A DNA stretch of 64,000 bases from Acidimicrobiales bacterium (GTDB lineage Bacteria > Actinomycetota > Acidimicrobiia > Acidimicrobiales > SZUA-35): NCBI GenBank assembly GCA_028285495.1, contig JANQPB010000022.1, forward strand, positions 313,969 to 377,968, in the 5' to 3' direction. Each line of letters begins with the position of its first letter. Position 1 is the first letter of the stretch. Of the stretch, positions 63,271 to 64,000 are shown in pieces. The translations under genes were made by a program, and so were the position numbers. Below the pieces are notes generated by a model that saw only the letters and a program-made list of their open reading frames with translations, was not told the DNA's origin and searched no databases.

Positions 63271-64000
63271 TCACCGAGAGCTTTCCAGGTCGAGCGAGCC
63301 GTCGGCCCTGACCACGAGCTCGGACTCGGCCGAGGCCGCCACCAGGGTACTGCCCGTTGCGGCGACGGGGAGCAGGGTTCCCTCGTCCAGGGCCAGTCGG
63401 TGGGCCCGATCGAGCAGGTCCCAACGGGCGTCGTCGTCGGCGGTCACCGCCGCCCGATCGAGCAGCTCCCCGACGGCCGGATCCGCGATCCGAGCGACGT
63501 TCGCCGGCGAACCGGGGCCGAGCAGCGGCGGGAGGATTGCGTCGACGGAACCGGCCGGAGCGACCCAGCCGAAGGCGAAGACGTCGGTCGAGCCATCGAC
63601 GATGGCCGAGGCCAGATCGGCCGCCTGCAGGCTCGAGTGCTCGACGTCGTGGCCGGCGGCGGCCAGGTGGGCCTCGAGCGCCGAGGTGAGTGGCGCCGGC
63701 CCCCGGCCGACCGACGCCAGGCGCAGCGGGACGAACGTCGTCGACGAGCCACCGGCCGGCGAGGTCGCACCGTCGGTCGGCTCACCCGGACGCCAGCCCG
63801 ACGCTGCCGGTGGCACCAGGTCGTGCAGCGCCACCAGGTCGGCCCGCCCGGTCGATCGGACGAGATCAACCGCATCGACCGCGTCGATCACCTGCGATCG
63901 ACTCGCTCGATCCCGCAGCGCCGGAGCGCCCGCATTCAACACGTAGTAGCGACTACCGACCGTCGGCGACGGTGTCCAGCCGAAGCGCCGCTCGGCGTCG
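63271..64000 (-). CDS. Family 5 extracellular solute-binding protein (peptide ABC transporter), 5' part beyond window
   Basis: The C-terminal 242 residues of a DppA/OppA-type binding protein. Readable from ERRFGWTPSPTVGSRYYVLN at the window edge, then RDRASRSQVIDAVDAVDLVR (the conserved D.RVRQA...AID-type helix), HDLVPPAASGW, LEAHLAAAGHDVEHSSLQAA and FAFGWVAPAGSVDAILPPLL. It binds oligopeptides or similar ligands outside the membrane. Signal peptide and N-lobe are outside the window. It lies just beyond the tRNA-Leu. Confidence 0.82.
   Translation of the reverse strand, partial: DAERRFGWTPSPTVGSRYYVLNAGAPALRDRASRSQVIDAVDAVDLVRSTGRADLVALHDLVPPAASGWRPGEPTDGATSPAGGSSTTFVPLRLASVGRGPAPLTSALEAHLAAAGHDVEHSSLQAADLASAIVDGSTDVFAFGWVAPAGSVDAILPPLLGPGSPANVARIADPAVGELLDRAAVTADDDARWDLLDRAHRLALDEGTLLPVAATGSTLVAASAESELVVRADGSLDLESSR

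Overview
The window is chromosomal DNA of a high-GC actinobacterium. Third codon positions are almost all G or C, GTG and TTG starts are frequent, and genes are often coupled by 4-base ATGA or GTGA overlaps. A mycothiol glycosyltransferase (mshA) followed by a YbjN gene, a Rex repressor near hemC, an RsiG-like protein, a PspC protein and an SCO6745-family protein all point to Actinomycetota. The lack of the usual Streptomyces or Mycobacterium gene order makes a deep lineage such as Acidimicrobiia my best guess (inference only).

From 1 to about 52.8 kb the window is mostly core chromosome. 1-6 kb carries hemC (cut by the window edge, no canonical start codon), a MaoC hydratase, rex and an acyl-CoA synthetase. 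6-18 kb holds secreted and small proteins, a TetR-controlled operon (SRPBCC, Asp-nucleophile alpha/beta hydrolase, DUF4345-like), a tightly coupled trio containing a 46-residue gene, and a MarR operon whose first gene fuses a membrane domain to an SDR that has lost its catalytic residues. 18-28 kb has SAM hydroxide adenosyltransferase, proC, pta, an O-antigen-ligase-like protein, a sigma factor coupled to a membrane beta-propeller-like protein, a benzoate-CoA-ligase-like enzyme and arsM. 29-44 kb has an operon of fused indolepyruvate ferredoxin oxidoreductase, FGGY kinase and APH-like kinase, then a P450, an AAA regulator, a nucleotide-sugar dehydrogenase and an amidase with a GatC/AtzG-like small partner. 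44-52.8 kb has ybjN, mshA, an RsiG-like anti-sigma protein, a CdsA-like membrane protein, a MoaD-like protein, a CrtI-like oxidoreductase and a YgjP-type metallopeptidase.

From tRNA-Lys (52.85 kb) to tRNA-Leu (63.2 kb) lies an accessory island of different base composition. It holds an OLD-family ATPase/TOPRIM gene convergent with an XRE-Nudix-like gene, then an insertion-sequence graveyard: an apparently intact IS3-family element, a truncated IS3 copy joined to a truncated IS256 element, and a second IS3 copy interrupted by an intact IS30-family element with a 3-bp target duplication. The second IS3 copy truncates a lytic transglycosylase gene, which with a frameshifted lipoprotein gene upstream looks like the remains of a conjugative element. 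Core sequence resumes after tRNA-Leu with a solute-binding protein that runs off the window.

The least explained signals are a dispersed intergenic repeat (25.3 and 45.4 kb, inverted, about 95% identical) whose end supplies the stop codon of two unrelated genes; the RsiG-like protein with two c-di-GMP-binding motifs; the OLD plus XRE-Nudix pair; several uncatalogued small genes; a 14-bp tandem repeat growing out of the end of a gene; and a leaderless arsM promoter overlapped by an ArsR-type operator.
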